Shown: positions 34,425-44,442 of the stretch, piece after piece
How the letters are laid out: each line of letters begins with the position of its first letter
How positions within the stretch are numbered: position 1 is the stretch's first letter
Origin: Rhizobium altiplani
GTDB lineage: Bacteria > Pseudomonadota > Alphaproteobacteria > Rhizobiales > Rhizobiaceae
DNA length: 64,000 nt
NCBI RefSeq assembly: GCF_001542405.1
Contig: NZ_LNCD01000085.1
Span: forward strand, 1-64,000
Direction: 5' to 3'
The notes under the pieces: model-generated
The model's database searches: none
What the model was told of the DNA's origin: nothing
The model's input: the letters and a program-made list of their open reading frames with translations, nothing else
Program-made: the position numbers and the translations under genes

Positions 34425-36710
34425 TCACGATCCAGCCGTATAGGCGGCGATCGCCGCCATGTTGACGATGTCGGAATCCTTTGCGCCCATCGAAGTGATC
34501 TGAACGGCCTTGTCGAGGCCGACGAGGATCGGGCCGATGACAGTCGAACCGCCAAGCTCCTGCAGCATCTTCGTGGAGATCGAGGCTGAGTGAAAGGCCG
34601 GCATGACGAGCACGTTGGCCGGGCCGGACAGGCGGCAGAACGGATACTGCTCCATGACCTTGCGGTTCAGCGCCACGTCGGCCGCCATCTCGCCGTCATA
34701 CTCGAAATCGAGGCGGCGCTTGTCGAGGATTTTCACCGCCTCGCGCACACGCTCGGAGCGTTCGCCCGACGGATGACCGAAGGTCGAATAGGCAAGCATG
34801 GCGACGCGCGGCTGATAGCCCATGCGGCGCGCAAAGCCTGCGGCCTCGACAGCGATATCGGCGAGCTCCTCGGCGTTCGGCATATCGTGAACCGCTGTAT
34901 CGGCGACGAACACCGTCCGGCCGCGGCACAGCGCGATCGATACGCCGATGACCCGATGGCCGGGTTTCATGTCGATGCAGCGGCGCACATCTTCCAGGGC
35001 CGTCGAATAGTTGCGGGTGATACCAGTAACCATCCCATCGGCGTCACCAAGCGCCACCATGCAAGCGGCGAAGTGGTTGCGATCCTGATGGATCAGACGC
35101 TGTGCGTCACGATGCAGGTAGCCTTTGCGCTGCAGGCGCGCATAGAGGTAGTCGATATAAGTTTCGACGCGGGTGGAGATACGTGCGTTGACGATTTCCA
35201 GCCCCGGCCGATTGAGGTCGATGCCGGCGCGCTCGGCGGTCTGGTGGATCAGGTCTTCGCGGCCGAGCAGGATCGCCGTGCCGAGCTCCTGGTTTGCGTA
35301 GGACATTGCCGCACGCATGACCTGCTCTTCTTCGGCCTCGGCAAAAACCACCCGCTTTGGACGGCGGCGAACGCGTTCGTAGAGGCTCGCCAGCGTCGAG
35401 GCGATGGGATCGCGGCGGCCGGAAAGTTCGCGGGCATAGGCCGCCATATCTGTAATCGGCTTGCGCGCTACGCCGCTGTCAATCGCTGCCTGTGCCACAG
35501 CAACCGGGATCGCCGAGATCAGGCGCGGATCGAACGGCACCGGAATGATGTATTGCGCACCAAAGCGCGGGCGGTTGCCCTGATAAGCGGCAACAACATC
35601 GTCAGGAACGTCCTCGCGGGCGAGATTTGCCAGCGCCTCAACAGCAGCGATCTTCATGGCGTCGTTGATGGTGGTCGCACGGACGTCCAGCGCGCCACGG
35701 AAAATATAGGGAAAACCGAGGACGTTGTTGACCTGGTTCGGATAATCGGAGCGACCCGTTGCCATGATGGCGTCGTCGCGGATGCGGGTAACCTCTTCGG
35801 GCGTAATTTCCGGATCGGGATTGGCCATCGCAAAGATGATCGGGCGATCAGCCATGGAGCGGATCATGCTCTCGGAGAACGCGCCCTTCTGCGAGAGGCC
35901 AAAAACCACGTCCGCGCCCTTCATCGCCTCCTCGAGCGTGCGCGCCTTGGTCTTGACCGCATGCGCCGACTTCCACTGGTTCATGCCCTCGGTGCGGCCC
36001 TGGTAGATCACGCCCTTGGTGTCGCAAAGGACGATATTCTCGGGCGCGAAGCCCATGGCCTTGATGAGCTCAACGCAGGCGATGGCTGCTGCACCCGCGC
36101 CATTGCAGACGAGTTTCGTCGTTTTCAGGTCGCGACCGGTCAGTTCCAGCGCATTGATGAGACCAGCGGCAGCAATGATCGCCGTGCCGTGCTGGTCATC
36201 ATGGAAAACCGGGATGTCCATCAGTTCGCGCAGACGCTGCTCGATGATGAAACAGTCGGGCGCCTTGATGTCTTCGAGATTGATGCCGCCGAACGAGGGA
36301 CCGAGGAAGCGGACGCAGTTGATGAACTCATCGACGTTTTCGGTATCGACTTCGAGATCGATGGAGTCGACGTCGGCAAAGCGCTTGAATAGCACCGACT
36401 TGCCTTCCATAACAGGCTTGGAGGCCAGTGCACCGAGATTGCCGAGACCGAGAATTGCGGTACCATTCGAGATGACCGCGACCATGTTGCCGCGCGTCGT
36501 ATAATCATAGGCGGTGGCGGGATCGGCGGCGATTGCCTTCACCGGAACGGCAACGCCAGGCGAATAGGCGAGCGACAGATCGCGCTGGGTCGCCATAGGC
36601 TTCGTGGCGTTGATCTCCAGCTTTCCGGGCCGCCCCATGGCGTGGAACTCAAGAGCCTCGTTGTCGGTCACTGATGTAACCGGCCGCTGCTTCTTCTCGG
36701 TGTCGGGCAT
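34425..36710 (-). CDS. tme: NADP-dependent malic enzyme (malic/phosphotransacetylase hybrid)
   Basis: Oxidatively decarboxylates malate to pyruvate, generating NADPH. At 761 residues it is the long hybrid type: an N-terminal malic domain (LSLAYSPGVAVPVKAI; VFHDDQHGTAIIAAAGLINA), an NAD(P)-binding domain (LVCNGAGAAAIACVELIKAM) and, from about residue 430, a phosphotransacetylase-like domain (RRPKRVVFAEAEEEQVMRAA) usually considered regulatory and inactive. The paralogue dme uses NAD; the assignment to the NADP form (tme) rests on its neighbours mutS and olsB, not on a cofactor motif. SD GGAGG precedes the ATG at 36710. It diverges from mutS. Confidence 0.88.
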   Translation of the reverse strand: MPDTEKKQRPVTSVTDNEALEFHAMGRPGKLEINATKPMATQRDLSLAYSPGVAVPVKAIAADPATAYDYTTRGNMVAVISNGTAILGLGNLGALASKPVMEGKSVLFKRFADVDSIDLEVDTENVDEFINCVRFLGPSFGGINLEDIKAPDCFIIEQRLRELMDIPVFHDDQHGTAIIAAAGLINALELTGRDLKTTKLVCNGAGAAAIACVELIKAMGFAPENIVLCDTKGVIYQGRTEGMNQWKSAHAVKTKARTLEEAMKGADVVFGLSQKGAFSESMIRSMADRPIIFAMANPDPEITPEEVTRIRDDAIMATGRSDYPNQVNNVLGFPYIFRGALDVRATTINDAMKIAAVEALANLAREDVPDDVVAAYQGNRPRFGAQYIIPVPFDPRLISAIPVAVAQAAIDSGVARKPITDMAAYARELSGRRDPIASTLASLYERVRRRPKRVVFAEAEEEQVMRAAMSYANQELGTAILLGREDLIHQTAERAGIDLNRPGLEIVNARISTRVETYIDYLYARLQRKGYLHRDAQRLIHQDRNHFAACMVALGDADGMVTGITRNYSTALEDVRRCIDMKPGHRVIGVSIALCRGRTVFVADTAVHDMPNAEELADIAVEAAGFARRMGYQPRVAMLAYSTFGHPSGERSERVREAVKILDKRRLDFEYDGEMAADVALNRKVMEQYPFCRLSGPANVLVMPAFHSASISTKMLQELGGSTVIGPILVGLDKAVQITSMGAKDSDIVNMAAIAAYTAGS

Positions 36711-36821
36711 TTTTCCTCCAACGTCTTGTGGGTGACGCCTTGCTCTTCCTCAATCGCGGTTGTCATCTATAGCGGCGGGCGGCTAGGGTTGGCACCTCTT
36801 TTTTGGAAAAAATGCATCTCC

Positions 36822-39554
36822 GTGAACGAACGAATAGACACTGGAATAGAAGCCTTTTCGGCTGCCGAGCTGGCCACGGAAGAAAGCCGCGCCTCGGCAA
36901 CGCCGATGATGGAGCAATTCATCGAGATCAAGGCCAACAACCCTGACTCGTTGCTGTTCTATCGCATGGGCGATTTCTACGAGCTGTTCTTCGAGGATGC
37001 TCTGGAAGCCTCCCGTGCACTGGGCATCACGCTGACCAAGCGCGGCCAGCACATGGGGCAGGACATTCCTATGTGCGGCGTGCCTGTTCATGCGGCCGAC
37101 GACTACCTGCAGAAGCTGATCGCCCTCGGCTTCCGGGTTGCCGTCTGCGAGCAGGTCGAGGACCCGGCCGAAGCCAAGAAGCGCGGATCCAAGTCCGTCG
37201 TGAAACGCGACGTTATCCGCCTGGTGACGCCGGGCACGATCACCGAGGAAAAGCTGCTTTCGCCGTCGGAATCGAACTATCTGATGGCACTTACCCGGAT
37301 TCGCGGCAGCGCCGAGCCGGTATTGGCGCTGGCTTGGATCGACATCTCGACCGGAATTTTCCGCCTGGCCGAGACCGAAAGCTCGCGGCTGCTTGCCGAT
37401 ATCCTGCGGATCGACCCGCGTGAACTGATCGTGCCCGATACGATCTTTCACGATGCCGAGCTGAAACCTGTTTTCGACGTACTCGGCCGCACCGCCGTTC
37501 CGCAACCATCCGTGCTCTTCGACAGCGCCACCGCCGAGGGGCGGATCGCGCGCTATTTCAATGTCTCGACGCTTGATGGCTTCGGCACCTTTTCGCGCGC
37601 CGAGCATGCCGCCGCCGCTGCAGCCGTCGCCTATGTCGAGAAGACACAGATCGCCGAACGGCCGCCGCTCGGGCGGCCGGAGCGCGAAAGCGCCGCGTCA
37701 ACGCTGTTCATCGATCCCGCCACCCGTGCCAATCTCGAACTTGCCCGCACGCTTTCAGGCGATCGCAACGGCTCGTTGCTGAAGGCGATCGACCGTACCG
37801 TGACGGGCGGCGGGGCACGCTTGCTGGCCGAACGGCTGATGTCGCCGTTGACCGATCCCATCCGGATCAATGAGCGGCTGGATTCGATCGGTTTCCTGAT
37901 GGAGGAGCCTTCGCTTTGCGGCGACCTGCGCCACCATCTCAAGCATGTTCCCGATATGCCGCGCGCGCTTTCGCGTCTTGCACTCGACCGTGGCGGGCCG
38001 CGTGACCTTGCCGCCATCCGTCAGGGCCTGAGTGCTGCGGGCGATGTCGCCCGGCTGCTGTCGGAAGCACTGCTGCCGGAAGAGCTGAAGCTCGCGCTTT
38101 CGCGCCTCGAGGCCCTCCCGGCCGGCCTCGCAACGCTGCTTTCCGAAACACTGGGCGACGAGCTGCCGCTGCTGAAGCGCGACGGCGGCTTCTTGCGGGA
38201 CGGCGCCAACACCGAACTGGACGAGGTCAGGGCGCTGCGCGATCAATCGCGCCGGGTGATTGCCGGCCTGCAGCTGCAATATGCCGAGGAAACCGGCATC
38301 AAATCGCTGAAGATCAAGCACAACAATATCCTCGGCTACTTCATCGAAGTCACTGCCGGCAATGCCGGGCCGATGACCGATACGCCGGAGGCCAAGGGTC
38401 GCTTCATCCACCGCCAGACGATGGCGAACGCGATGCGCTTCACCACCACCGAGCTTGCCGATCTGGAAAGCCGGATCGCCAACGCCGCCGACAAGGCGCT
38501 TGCTATCGAACTGGCGGCATTCGACCACATGACCTCGGCCGTCGTCGCCGAAGCGGAAGCAATCAAGGCGGGGGCTCGCGCGCTCGCCGTCATCGACGTT
38601 GCCGCCGGCCTTGCGCTGCTTGCAGACGAGCAGGCCTATTGCCGGCCGCTGGTCGACGGCTCGAAGATGTTTGCGATCGAAGGCGGACGCCACCCTGTCG
38701 TCGAACAGGCGCTGCGGCGGCAATCATCTGGCCCGTTCGTTGCCAACAACTGCGATCTCTCTCCCGTCTCCGGCGGCAAGGATGGCGCGATCTGGCTGCT
38801 GACCGGCCCGAACATGGGCGGTAAGTCGACCTTCCTGCGTCAGAATGCACTGATCGCGATCCTCGCGCAGATGGGGTCCTTCGTGCCGGCGACGTCAGCC
38901 CATATCGGCATCGTCGATCGGCTGTTCTCGCGCGTCGGCGCTTCCGACGATCTTGCGCGCGGCCGCTCGACCTTCATGGTCGAAATGGTCGAAACGGCGG
39001 CGATCCTCAATCAAGCGACCGACCGGTCCCTTGTTATTCTCGACGAGATCGGCCGTGGTACGGCTACCTTCGACGGCCTTTCCATAGCCTGGGCCGCCGT
39101 CGAACATCTGCACGAAGGGAACCGCTGCCGCGGCCTCTTCGCCACCCACTTCCACGAACTGACGGTGCTGTCGGAAAAGCTTGCACGGTTATCGAACGCG
39201 ACGATGCGCGTGAAGGAATGGGACGGCGACGTGATTTTCCTGCACGAGGTCGGCCCGGGTGCTGCCGACCGCTCCTACGGCATCCAGGTTGCCCGGCTTG
39301 CCGGCCTGCCGGCCTCGGTGGTGGCGCGTGCCCGCGACGTGCTGACACGCCTCGAGGACGCCGACCGCAAGAACCCGGCGAGCCAGCTCATCGACGACCT
39401 GCCGCTGTTCCAGGTGGCGGTTCGGCGCGAGGATGCCAGCCGTGGCCCATCGAAGGTGGAAGAAGCGCTAAAGGCCATGAGCCTCGACGACATGACCCCG
39501 CGCGAGGCGATGGACGCGCTCTACGACCTCAAGAAGAAGCTGAAGCAGGGCTAG
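36822..39554 (+). CDS. mutS: DNA mismatch repair protein MutS
   Basis: Mismatch-recognition ATPase. From the GTG at 36822 (VNERIDTGIEAFS) it has 910 residues; ATG codons at 36726 and 36906 are alternative starts. The mismatch-binding motif is intact (LLFYRMGDFYELFFEDA, with the intercalating Phe-x-Glu in DFYELFFED), followed by connector, lever and clamp domains. The ATPase shows Walker A GPNMGGKSTFLRQ (about residue 663), the signature region RGRSTFMVEM, Walker B SLVILDEIGRGTATFDG and THFHEL. It diverges from tme across a 111-base gap that must hold both promoters. Confidence 0.96.
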   Translation: MNERIDTGIEAFSAAELATEESRASATPMMEQFIEIKANNPDSLLFYRMGDFYELFFEDALEASRALGITLTKRGQHMGQDIPMCGVPVHAADDYLQKLIALGFRVAVCEQVEDPAEAKKRGSKSVVKRDVIRLVTPGTITEEKLLSPSESNYLMALTRIRGSAEPVLALAWIDISTGIFRLAETESSRLLADILRIDPRELIVPDTIFHDAELKPVFDVLGRTAVPQPSVLFDSATAEGRIARYFNVSTLDGFGTFSRAEHAAAAAAVAYVEKTQIAERPPLGRPERESAASTLFIDPATRANLELARTLSGDRNGSLLKAIDRTVTGGGARLLAERLMSPLTDPIRINERLDSIGFLMEEPSLCGDLRHHLKHVPDMPRALSRLALDRGGPRDLAAIRQGLSAAGDVARLLSEALLPEELKLALSRLEALPAGLATLLSETLGDELPLLKRDGGFLRDGANTELDEVRALRDQSRRVIAGLQLQYAEETGIKSLKIKHNNILGYFIEVTAGNAGPMTDTPEAKGRFIHRQTMANAMRFTTTELADLESRIANAADKALAIELAAFDHMTSAVVAEAEAIKAGARALAVIDVAAGLALLADEQAYCRPLVDGSKMFAIEGGRHPVVEQALRRQSSGPFVANNCDLSPVSGGKDGAIWLLTGPNMGGKSTFLRQNALIAILAQMGSFVPATSAHIGIVDRLFSRVGASDDLARGRSTFMVEMVETAAILNQATDRSLVILDEIGRGTATFDGLSIAWAAVEHLHEGNRCRGLFATHFHELTVLSEKLARLSNATMRVKEWDGDVIFLHEVGPGAADRSYGIQVARLAGLPASVVARARDVLTRLEDADRKNPASQLIDDLPLFQVAVRREDASRGPSKVEEALKAMSLDDMTPREAMDALYDLKKKLKQG

Positions 39555-39557
39555 CCG

Positions 39558-39833
39558 ATGTTCATGGATCGGCTGCTCAACGAGACCCAGAGGCTTGCGG
39601 CGATCTTCAGCGCGCTTGAAGCGCTGCGGCTTGCGGATGAGCACGGCACCCCGCGCGGCTGGGCTTCTCCCTTCGGCCTGCTGCAGATCATCCGCTGCTG
39701 CGCCCGGATTCTGGAACTTTCCTCGTGTGTTGCCAAAGCCGGCTACCGCGAGTGCGACCAAGAGACGCTGGAGGCGATCACCAGCGAAACGCGGCAGGTG
39801 CTCTATTCCGTACAGGCTCAGATCGCTGCCTGA
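39558..39833 (+). CDS. small protein of unknown function
   Basis: A 91-residue frame beginning three bases after the mutS stop (ATG at 39558, ATG again at 39564) and ending 105 bases before glnD. It is predicted soluble and largely helical (NETQRLAAIFSALEALRLAD; ITSETRQVLYSVQAQIA), with three Cys. I recognise no family. Position tight behind mutS and absence of a competing frame support a gene, but small frames are common in GC-rich DNA, so it may not be translated. Confidence 0.5.
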   Translation: MFMDRLLNETQRLAAIFSALEALRLADEHGTPRGWASPFGLLQIIRCCARILELSSCVAKAGYRECDQETLEAITSETRQVLYSVQAQIAA

Positions 39834-39938
39834 TCGCCCGATGCCGCCGCTTTCGCGCGCGGCAACACCTTTTCGCCAAAATTAAAGGTTCTGCAGTATG
39901 AAAGCCCGTGTCATCGGCGGGCAAAGAGGCTATAGCGC

Positions 39939-42848
39939 ATGCAGACGAAACGAGAGGAGCAGCAGCACACGGCTGCGCCACGCGAACAGGGAGCCGCCCC
40001 GCGCATGGCGACGACGAACGACATCGATTTCTCCGATATCCTCGACACCGATCATCTCTCGAAGACGTGCGACGCGGTGGCCGAGGCCAACAAGACGCGG
40101 CCCGACGTCATGCGGTCCGATCTGCTGGCGATCCTCAAGAAGGCGAGCAGCGAAGGTAGACAAATTGCGCGCGAGTTGCTTTCTGCCGATGGCAGCGGCA
40201 TCAATTGTGCCCGCCGTATTTCCTGGCTGCAGGACCAGATCGTCACGGTCCTCTACGAGTTCGTCTGCACCCACGTCTTTCCGAAGCAGAAGGACAAGTT
40301 CGCCGTCACCGCCGTTGGCGGGTATGGCCGCGACACGCTGGCGCCAGGCTCCGATATCGACCTTCTGTTCCTGTTCCAGCCGAAGCCGGCGGAGGAGACG
40401 CACAAAGCAGTCGAATTCATGCTCTACGTCCTCTGGGACATGGGCTTCAAGGTTGGCCATGCTACGCGCACCCTGGAAGAGTGCATTGCGCTGTCGAAGT
40501 CGGACATGACGATCCGCACTGCGATCCTCGAGATGCGCTACATCTGTGGCCTGCGATCGCTGGAAACGCAACTGGAGACGCGCTTCGACAAGGAAATCGT
40601 CACCGGCACCGGCCCCGAATTCATCGCCGCCAAGCTTGCCGAGCGTGACGAGCGCCACCGCAAGGCGGGCGACACGCGCTATCTCGTCGAGCCGAACGTC
40701 AAGGAAGGCAAGGGCGGCCTGCGCGACCTGCACACGCTCTTCTGGATTTCGAAATACTACTACCATGTTCGCGACACGGCGGAGCTGGTGCCACTCGGCG
40801 TTCTCTCCAAGCACGAGTATCGCGTTTTCGAGAAGGCCGACGACTTCCTCTGGGCGGTGCGCTGCCACATGCATTTCCTGACCGGAAAGGCCGAGGAACG
40901 GCTGTCCTTCGACATTCAACGCGAGATCGCCGAAGCGCTTGGATATCATTCGCGACCCGGCCTTTCGGCCGTCGAGCGCTTCATGAAGCACTACTTCCTC
41001 GTCGCCAAGGACGTCGGCGACCTGACGCGCATCCTCTGCGCGGCGCTCGAGGATCAGCAGGCGAAGTCGACGCCCGGCCTCACCGGTGTCATCAGCCGCT
41101 TTGCGCACCGCAGCCGCAAGATCGCCGGCAGCACGGAGTTCGTCGAGGACCGCGGTCGTATCGCGCTTGCAAGCCCGGATGTCTTCAAGCACGACCCGGT
41201 CAACATCATCCGCCTGTTCCATGTTGCCGACATCAACGGGCTGGAATTCCATCCCGATGCGCTGAAGCGGGTGACGCGCTCGCTCAACCTCATCGACAGC
41301 GATCTGCGCGAAAACGATGAGGCCAATCGCCTCTTCATGTCGATCCTGACTTCGAAGGGCGACCCCGCGCTCATTCTGCGGCGCATGAACGAGGCCGGTG
41401 TGCTCGGCCGCTTCATTCCCGAATTCGGCAAGATCGTCGCGATGATGCAGTTCAACATGTACCACCATTATACGGTGGACGAGCATCTGATCCGCACCGT
41501 CGACGTCCTGTCGGAAATCGACAAGGGCAAGGCCGACGACCTGCACCCGCTCGCAAACAAATTGATGCCCGGCATCGAGGACCGCGAGGCGCTCTACCTT
41601 GCCGTGCTGCTGCACGACGTTGCCAAGGGCCGCCAAGAAGACCATTCCATTGCCGGCGCCCGTGTCGCCCGCAAGCTGTGCGCCCGTTTCGGCCTGTCGC
41701 AGAAGCAGACAGAGTTGGTCGTCTGGCTGATCCAGGAGCATCTGGTCATGTCGATGGTCGCGCAGACGCGCGACCTTACGGACCGCAAGACGATTACCGA
41801 CTTCGCCGATGTGGTGCAGTCGCTCGACCGGCTGAAGATGCTGCTGATCCTGACGATCTGCGACATCCGCGCCGTCGGTCCCGGTGTCTGGAACGGCTGG
41901 AAAGGCCAGTTGCTGCGCACGCTTTACTATGAAACGGAACTGCTGCTTGCCGGCGGCTTCTCGGAGGTTTCGCGCAAGGAGCGCGCCAATTTCGCAGCCG
42001 AAGCGCTCTACAACGCGCTCTCCGACTGGAGCCAGAAGGACCGCAAGATCTACAGCAAGCTGCACTACCAGCCCTATCTGCTCTCCGTTCCCCTGGAAGA
42101 TCAGGTCCGGCACGCCGGCTTCATCCGGCAGGCGGACAAGGCCGGCCAAGCGCTGGCGACAATGGTGCGGACCGACAGTTTCCACGCGATCACCGAGATC
42201 ACGGTGCTCTCGCCCGACCATCCACGCCTCCTGGCCGTCATCGCCGGTGCCTGTGCCGCTGCCGGTGCCAACATCGTCGACGCGCAAATCTTCACGACGT
42301 CGGATGGGCGTGCGCTCGATACGATCCACGTCAGCCGCGAATTCAAGGACGATGCCGACGAGTTGCGCCGCGCCGGCACCATCGGGCGGATGATCGAGGA
42401 CGTGCTTTCCGGCCGCAAGCGGCTGCCCGAGGTCATCGCGACCCGCACCAAGAACCGCAAGAAGAGCAAGGCCTTCGTCATCCCGCCGTCGGTCAACATC
42501 TCCAACAGCCTGTCGAACAAGTTCACGGTCATCGAAGTCGAATGCCTTGACCGGCCTGGCCTGCTGTCGGAAATCACAGCGGTTCTCTCGGATCTTTCGC
42601 TCGACATTCAGTCGGCCCGCATCACCACCTTCGGCGAGAAGGTCATCGACACCTTCTACGTGACCGATCTCGTCGGCCAGAAAATCTCGGGCGACAGCAA
42701 GCGCTCGAATATCACCGCGCGCCTCAAGGCCGTGATGGCCGAGGAACAGGACGAGCTGCGCGAGCGCATGCCCTCCGGCATCATCGCGCCGCCTGCTACG
42801 GCCAGCGCCGCGACGCAAACAGAAAAGAAGGCGGATTCGCCCGCATGA
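39939..42848 (+). CDS. glnD: [protein-PII] uridylyltransferase / uridylyl-removing enzyme
   Basis: Bifunctional nitrogen sensor that uridylylates PII (GlnB/GlnK) when glutamine is low and removes UMP when it is high, so controlling NtrBC and glutamine synthetase adenylylation. The 969-residue protein has the nucleotidyltransferase motif GGYGRDTLAPGSDIDLLFLF (about 127-146), an HD phosphohydrolase domain (LLHDVAKGRQEDH, about 557), and two C-terminal ACT domains (about 752 and 863) for glutamine sensing. ATG 39939 has AAGAGG upstream; an internal ATG at 40005 is an alternative. murJ starts 11 bases after its stop. Confidence 0.97.
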   Translation: MQTKREEQQHTAAPREQGAAPRMATTNDIDFSDILDTDHLSKTCDAVAEANKTRPDVMRSDLLAILKKASSEGRQIARELLSADGSGINCARRISWLQDQIVTVLYEFVCTHVFPKQKDKFAVTAVGGYGRDTLAPGSDIDLLFLFQPKPAEETHKAVEFMLYVLWDMGFKVGHATRTLEECIALSKSDMTIRTAILEMRYICGLRSLETQLETRFDKEIVTGTGPEFIAAKLAERDERHRKAGDTRYLVEPNVKEGKGGLRDLHTLFWISKYYYHVRDTAELVPLGVLSKHEYRVFEKADDFLWAVRCHMHFLTGKAEERLSFDIQREIAEALGYHSRPGLSAVERFMKHYFLVAKDVGDLTRILCAALEDQQAKSTPGLTGVISRFAHRSRKIAGSTEFVEDRGRIALASPDVFKHDPVNIIRLFHVADINGLEFHPDALKRVTRSLNLIDSDLRENDEANRLFMSILTSKGDPALILRRMNEAGVLGRFIPEFGKIVAMMQFNMYHHYTVDEHLIRTVDVLSEIDKGKADDLHPLANKLMPGIEDREALYLAVLLHDVAKGRQEDHSIAGARVARKLCARFGLSQKQTELVVWLIQEHLVMSMVAQTRDLTDRKTITDFADVVQSLDRLKMLLILTICDIRAVGPGVWNGWKGQLLRTLYYETELLLAGGFSEVSRKERANFAAEALYNALSDWSQKDRKIYSKLHYQPYLLSVPLEDQVRHAGFIRQADKAGQALATMVRTDSFHAITEITVLSPDHPRLLAVIAGACAAAGANIVDAQIFTTSDGRALDTIHVSREFKDDADELRRAGTIGRMIEDVLSGRKRLPEVIATRTKNRKKSKAFVIPPSVNISNSLSNKFTVIEVECLDRPGLLSEITAVLSDLSLDIQSARITTFGEKVIDTFYVTDLVGQKISGDSKRSNITARLKAVMAEEQDELRERMPSGIIAPPATASAATQTEKKADSPA

Positions 42849-42858
42849 GCCCAAACGC

Positions 42859-44439
42859 ATGAGCCTCGTTAGAAAATTCGCCACCGTCGGCGGCGCCACG
42901 CTCGGCAGCCGCATCTTCGGCTTCGCCCGTGAAACGCTGATGGCGGCCGCACTCGGCACCGGTCCGATGGCCGACGTCTTTTATGCCGCCTTCCGTTTTC
43001 CGAACCTCTTCCGGCGGCTCTTTGCGGAAGGCGCTTTCAATGCCGCCTTCGTGCCGCTCTTTGCCAAGGAGATCGAGGCGAACGGCACCGATGGTGCCAA
43101 GCGCTTTTCGGAAGAAGTGTTCGGCGTGCTGTTTTCGGTGCTGCTGCTCATCACCATCGTGATGGAGCTCTCCATGCCCCTGCTCGTGCGCTTCGTCATC
43201 GCGCCGGGCTTTACCAACGATCCGGACAAGTTCGACATTACCGTGCGCATGGCGGCGGTCATGTTCCCCTACCTCATGTGCATGTCGCTGACGGCGATGA
43301 TGAGCGGCATGCTGAATTCGCTCCATCATTTCTTCGCCGCCGCGATTGCGCCCGTTTTCCTCAACGTCGTGATGATCGGCGCGCTGTTCTATGCGCTCTA
43401 TATCGGCGCGGAGCCCCTGCAGACCGCGTGGTATCTCTCCTGGGGCGTGCTCGTCGCCGGTATCCTGCAGCTCGCCGTCGTCTACTTCGGCGTGCTCCAC
43501 GCCGGCATGAGCATCGGGTTGCGTTTCCCGCGCTTCACGCCCAACGTCAAACGACTGCTGATCCTCGCGATCCCCGCGGCGGTGACTGGCGGCATTACCC
43601 AGATCAACCAGATGATCGGCCAGGCGATTGCGTCCTCGCGCGAAGGCGCCATTGCAGCCCTCCAGTATGCCGACCGTATCTATCAGCTGCCGCTCGGCGT
43701 CGTCGGCGTCGCCGTCGGCGTGGTGCTGCTGCCGGAACTCGCCCGCGCCCTGAAGGGCGGCAATCTGCGCGAGGCCGCAAACCTGCAGAACCGGTCGATG
43801 GAATTCGTACTGTTCCTGACCATCCCCGCTGCCTTCGCGCTCTGGATTCTCTCCGACGAAATCATCCGTGTGCTCTATGAGCGCGGTGCCTTCCATCAGG
43901 AAAACACCTCCATCGTCGGCTCCATCCTCGCCATCTACGGCATTGGCCTGCCGGCTTTCGTGCTGATCAAGGCGCTGCAGCCGGGATTCTACGCGCGCGA
44001 GGACACCAGGACGCCGATGCGCTTTTCCGCCATCGCCGTTGGCGTCAATTGCGCCTCGGCGCTGACACTCTTCCCGTTCCTCGGCGCTCCCGGCATTGCA
44101 GTCGCGGAAGCGACGGCAGGCTGGATAAGCACCGTACTGCTCTTCACCACCCTGCTGCGTCGTCGCCATCTCACCTGGGAATGGGCCTTGGCGCGGCGCA
44201 CGGCGCTGCTCGTCGTGTCGGCGGCCGTCATGGGCGGCGTGATCATGTACCTGCAGCACCGCTGGGAGCCGTGGCTTGCCTCAAGCGCGCACCTGACGAC
44301 GAAGGTCGGCACGCTCGGCCTTCTGATCGTGATCGCCATGGCTGTCTACTTCGCGACCGCATTCCTGATCGGTGGCGCAAATCTCGGCATGATCCGGCGC
44401 AATCTCAATCGCAAGCCGGCTGCAAAGGTAGACGGTTGA
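42859..44439 (+). CDS. murJ: lipid II flippase MurJ
   Basis: Inner-membrane MOP-superfamily flippase of the peptidoglycan precursor lipid II. 526 residues with about 14 membrane helices. The N terminus LVRKFATVGGATLGSRIFGF and FYAAFRFPNLFRRLFAEGAF is typical, as is LYERGAFHQENT and LQPGFYAREDTRTPM, which carry charged residues lining the cavity. The glnD-murJ-trpS-usp order is common in Rhizobiales; here a secreted M15-like gene and a glyoxalase-like gene lie between murJ and trpS. Confidence 0.95.
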   Translation: MSLVRKFATVGGATLGSRIFGFARETLMAAALGTGPMADVFYAAFRFPNLFRRLFAEGAFNAAFVPLFAKEIEANGTDGAKRFSEEVFGVLFSVLLLITIVMELSMPLLVRFVIAPGFTNDPDKFDITVRMAAVMFPYLMCMSLTAMMSGMLNSLHHFFAAAIAPVFLNVVMIGALFYALYIGAEPLQTAWYLSWGVLVAGILQLAVVYFGVLHAGMSIGLRFPRFTPNVKRLLILAIPAAVTGGITQINQMIGQAIASSREGAIAALQYADRIYQLPLGVVGVAVGVVLLPELARALKGGNLREAANLQNRSMEFVLFLTIPAAFALWILSDEIIRVLYERGAFHQENTSIVGSILAIYGIGLPAFVLIKALQPGFYAREDTRTPMRFSAIAVGVNCASALTLFPFLGAPGIAVAEATAGWISTVLLFTTLLRRRHLTWEWALARRTALLVVSAAVMGGVIMYLQHRWEPWLASSAHLTTKVGTLGLLIVIAMAVYFATAFLIGGANLGMIRRNLNRKPAAKVDG

Positions 44440-44442
44440 GGC

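Noticed and set aside
34590..36392. A 600-codon plus-strand open frame inside tme
   Set aside because: Antisense shadow of the malic enzyme gene; no recognisable motif and no ribosome-binding site at its start.
39930..42959. A 1009-codon open frame on the minus strand covering all of glnD and the start of murJ
   Set aside because: It is exactly antisense to glnD, whose nucleotidyltransferase, HD and ACT motifs are unmistakable. The antisense product is rich in His, Arg, Asp and Val repeats typical of reverse-complemented GC-rich coding DNA and shows no domain.
42796..44259. A 487-codon minus-strand open frame over murJ
   Set aside because: Shadow of murJ; composition is dominated by His/Gly/Glu/Arg runs, and no start signal or domain is visible.
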